From: Rhytidiadelphus loreus | Taxonomy: Eukaryota > Streptophyta > Bryopsida > Hypnales > Hylocomiaceae | Direction of reading: 5' to 3' | Length of the DNA: 64,000 nucleotides | Assembly (NCBI GenBank): GCA_947034895.1 | Contig: OX344763.1 | Span: 73,923,093-73,987,092, forward strand | In this document: piece after piece, positions 63,894 through 64,000 of the stretch | Numbering within the stretch: position 1 is the first letter of the stretch | How the letters are laid out: each line of letters starts with the position of its first letter | The notes under the pieces: generated by a model | Database searches by the model: none | Seen by the model: the letters and a program-made list of their open reading frames with translations, nothing else | Told to the model about the DNA's origin: nothing | Program-made: the position numbers and the translations under genes

Positions 63894-64000
63894 GAATTCA
63901 AAAGGATATGCACGTTTGGGTGGTCACTTTGAATGATTTTGTGCGTGAAACTAAAAATTAGAGCAACGGTCTTGCCCTGTACTTTAATGGCTGTTTGAAA

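Larger units (their letters stand above)
1..64000. repeat. 185-bp satellite DNA array filling the window
   Basis: The same unit recurs every 185 bp from the first base to the last, always in the same orientation, and both window edges cut through the array. Most units carry one EcoRI site (GAATTC) at a fixed phase, first at 67 and last at 63894. That interval equals 345 units plus 2 bp, matching nine 1-bp insertions and seven 1-bp deletions found by reading. No insertion, inversion or non-satellite stretch was seen. A unit of this length is in the usual nucleosome-scale range of eukaryotic centromeric and pericentromeric satellites. The family is not one I recognise, so the centromeric role is inference. 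Confidence 0.99.
49839..64000. repeat. Divergent block with K, P-like, Q and W-like units
   Basis: Types mix unit by unit, and many variants occur nowhere else in the window: TTTAATCC and TTGATTCC for TTTATTCC, GGTGGACAC for GGTGGTCAC, CTTTGAATAATT, GCCCAGTAC, CACGCAAAG, CTGTTCTTTAATG, TTTCAAAAAATGTAATG and CTTTGAATGACTC. Four of the seven 184-bp units share one deletion site here. Higher-order repeats of 2219, 2589 and 740 bp are present. The block resembles the less homogenised side of an array. Confidence 0.82.

Noticed and set aside
1..64000. CRISPR array
   Set aside because: The whole 185-bp unit repeats. There is no alternation of short repeats with unique spacers, and no cas gene.
1..64000. 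Array of 5S rRNA, tRNA or other RNA genes
   Set aside because: No recognisable tRNA arms, box A/B pair, 5S internal control region or T-run terminator in the unit.
1..64000. CENP-B box
   Set aside because: TTCG is rare and never followed by the required spacing to CGGG. The closest look-alikes (AATTCGAGCAACGGTC near 30661 and 61921) fail at the CGGG position.
1..64000. Transposon, retroelement or telomeric repeat
   Set aside because: No terminal repeats, target-site duplications, reverse transcriptase or transposase motifs, and no short telomere-type repeat were found on either strand.

Overview
The whole window is one uninterrupted tandem array of satellite DNA. A 185-bp monomer is repeated head to tail in a single orientation from base 1 to base 64000, about 346 copies, with no unique sequence, transposon, RNA gene or credible protein gene. 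Counting from the first EcoRI-phase site (67) to the last (63894) gives 63,827 bp, which is 345 x 185 + 2. The two surplus bases are fully explained by nine 186-bp and seven 184-bp monomers that I located individually.

The window therefore suggests a eukaryotic chromosome in a centromeric, pericentromeric or other constitutive-heterochromatin block. I do not recognise the satellite family and cannot name the species. A hand-counted typical monomer is about 34% G+C and carries 5 CpG against about 5.2 expected, so CpG is not depleted. That fits a lineage, or a locus, without heavy germline CpG methylation, but does not prove it.

Monomers fall into a few types, defined in the middle of the unit (about positions 46-136, counting the first G of GAATTC as 1). 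K has CTAAAAATTGGAGC then CTTGCCCTATAC. P has CAGAATATTGCGGC then CTTCCCCTGTAC then TTTGGAAAAA. Q has CTAAATATTGCGGC then CTTGCCCTGTAC. W has TTGGGGC, GGTTTTGCC and GTCACGGAAA.

Layout: 1-1547 mixes P, K and W; 1548-4522 is K-rich; 4523-13394 has P/K/W cassettes and a 556-bp trimer; 13395-20239 mixes K and P with a 740-bp tetramer; 20240-28193 is almost pure K with a 2590-bp 14-mer; 28194-33929 is irregular K; 33930-47433 is a 1480-bp 8-mer nested in a 6660-bp 36-mer; 47434-49838 is K with a 370-bp dimer; 49839-64000 is the most diverse part, with 2219-, 2589- and 740-bp higher-order repeats.

No genes work together here. The biological content is the repeat architecture: several generations of higher-order repeat, shared indels and a chimeric monomer that record unequal exchange and conversion, and a strongly conserved segment of about 50 bp holding two adjacent dyad motifs that may be a protein-binding site. 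The short open frames on both strands are by-products of the repeat.
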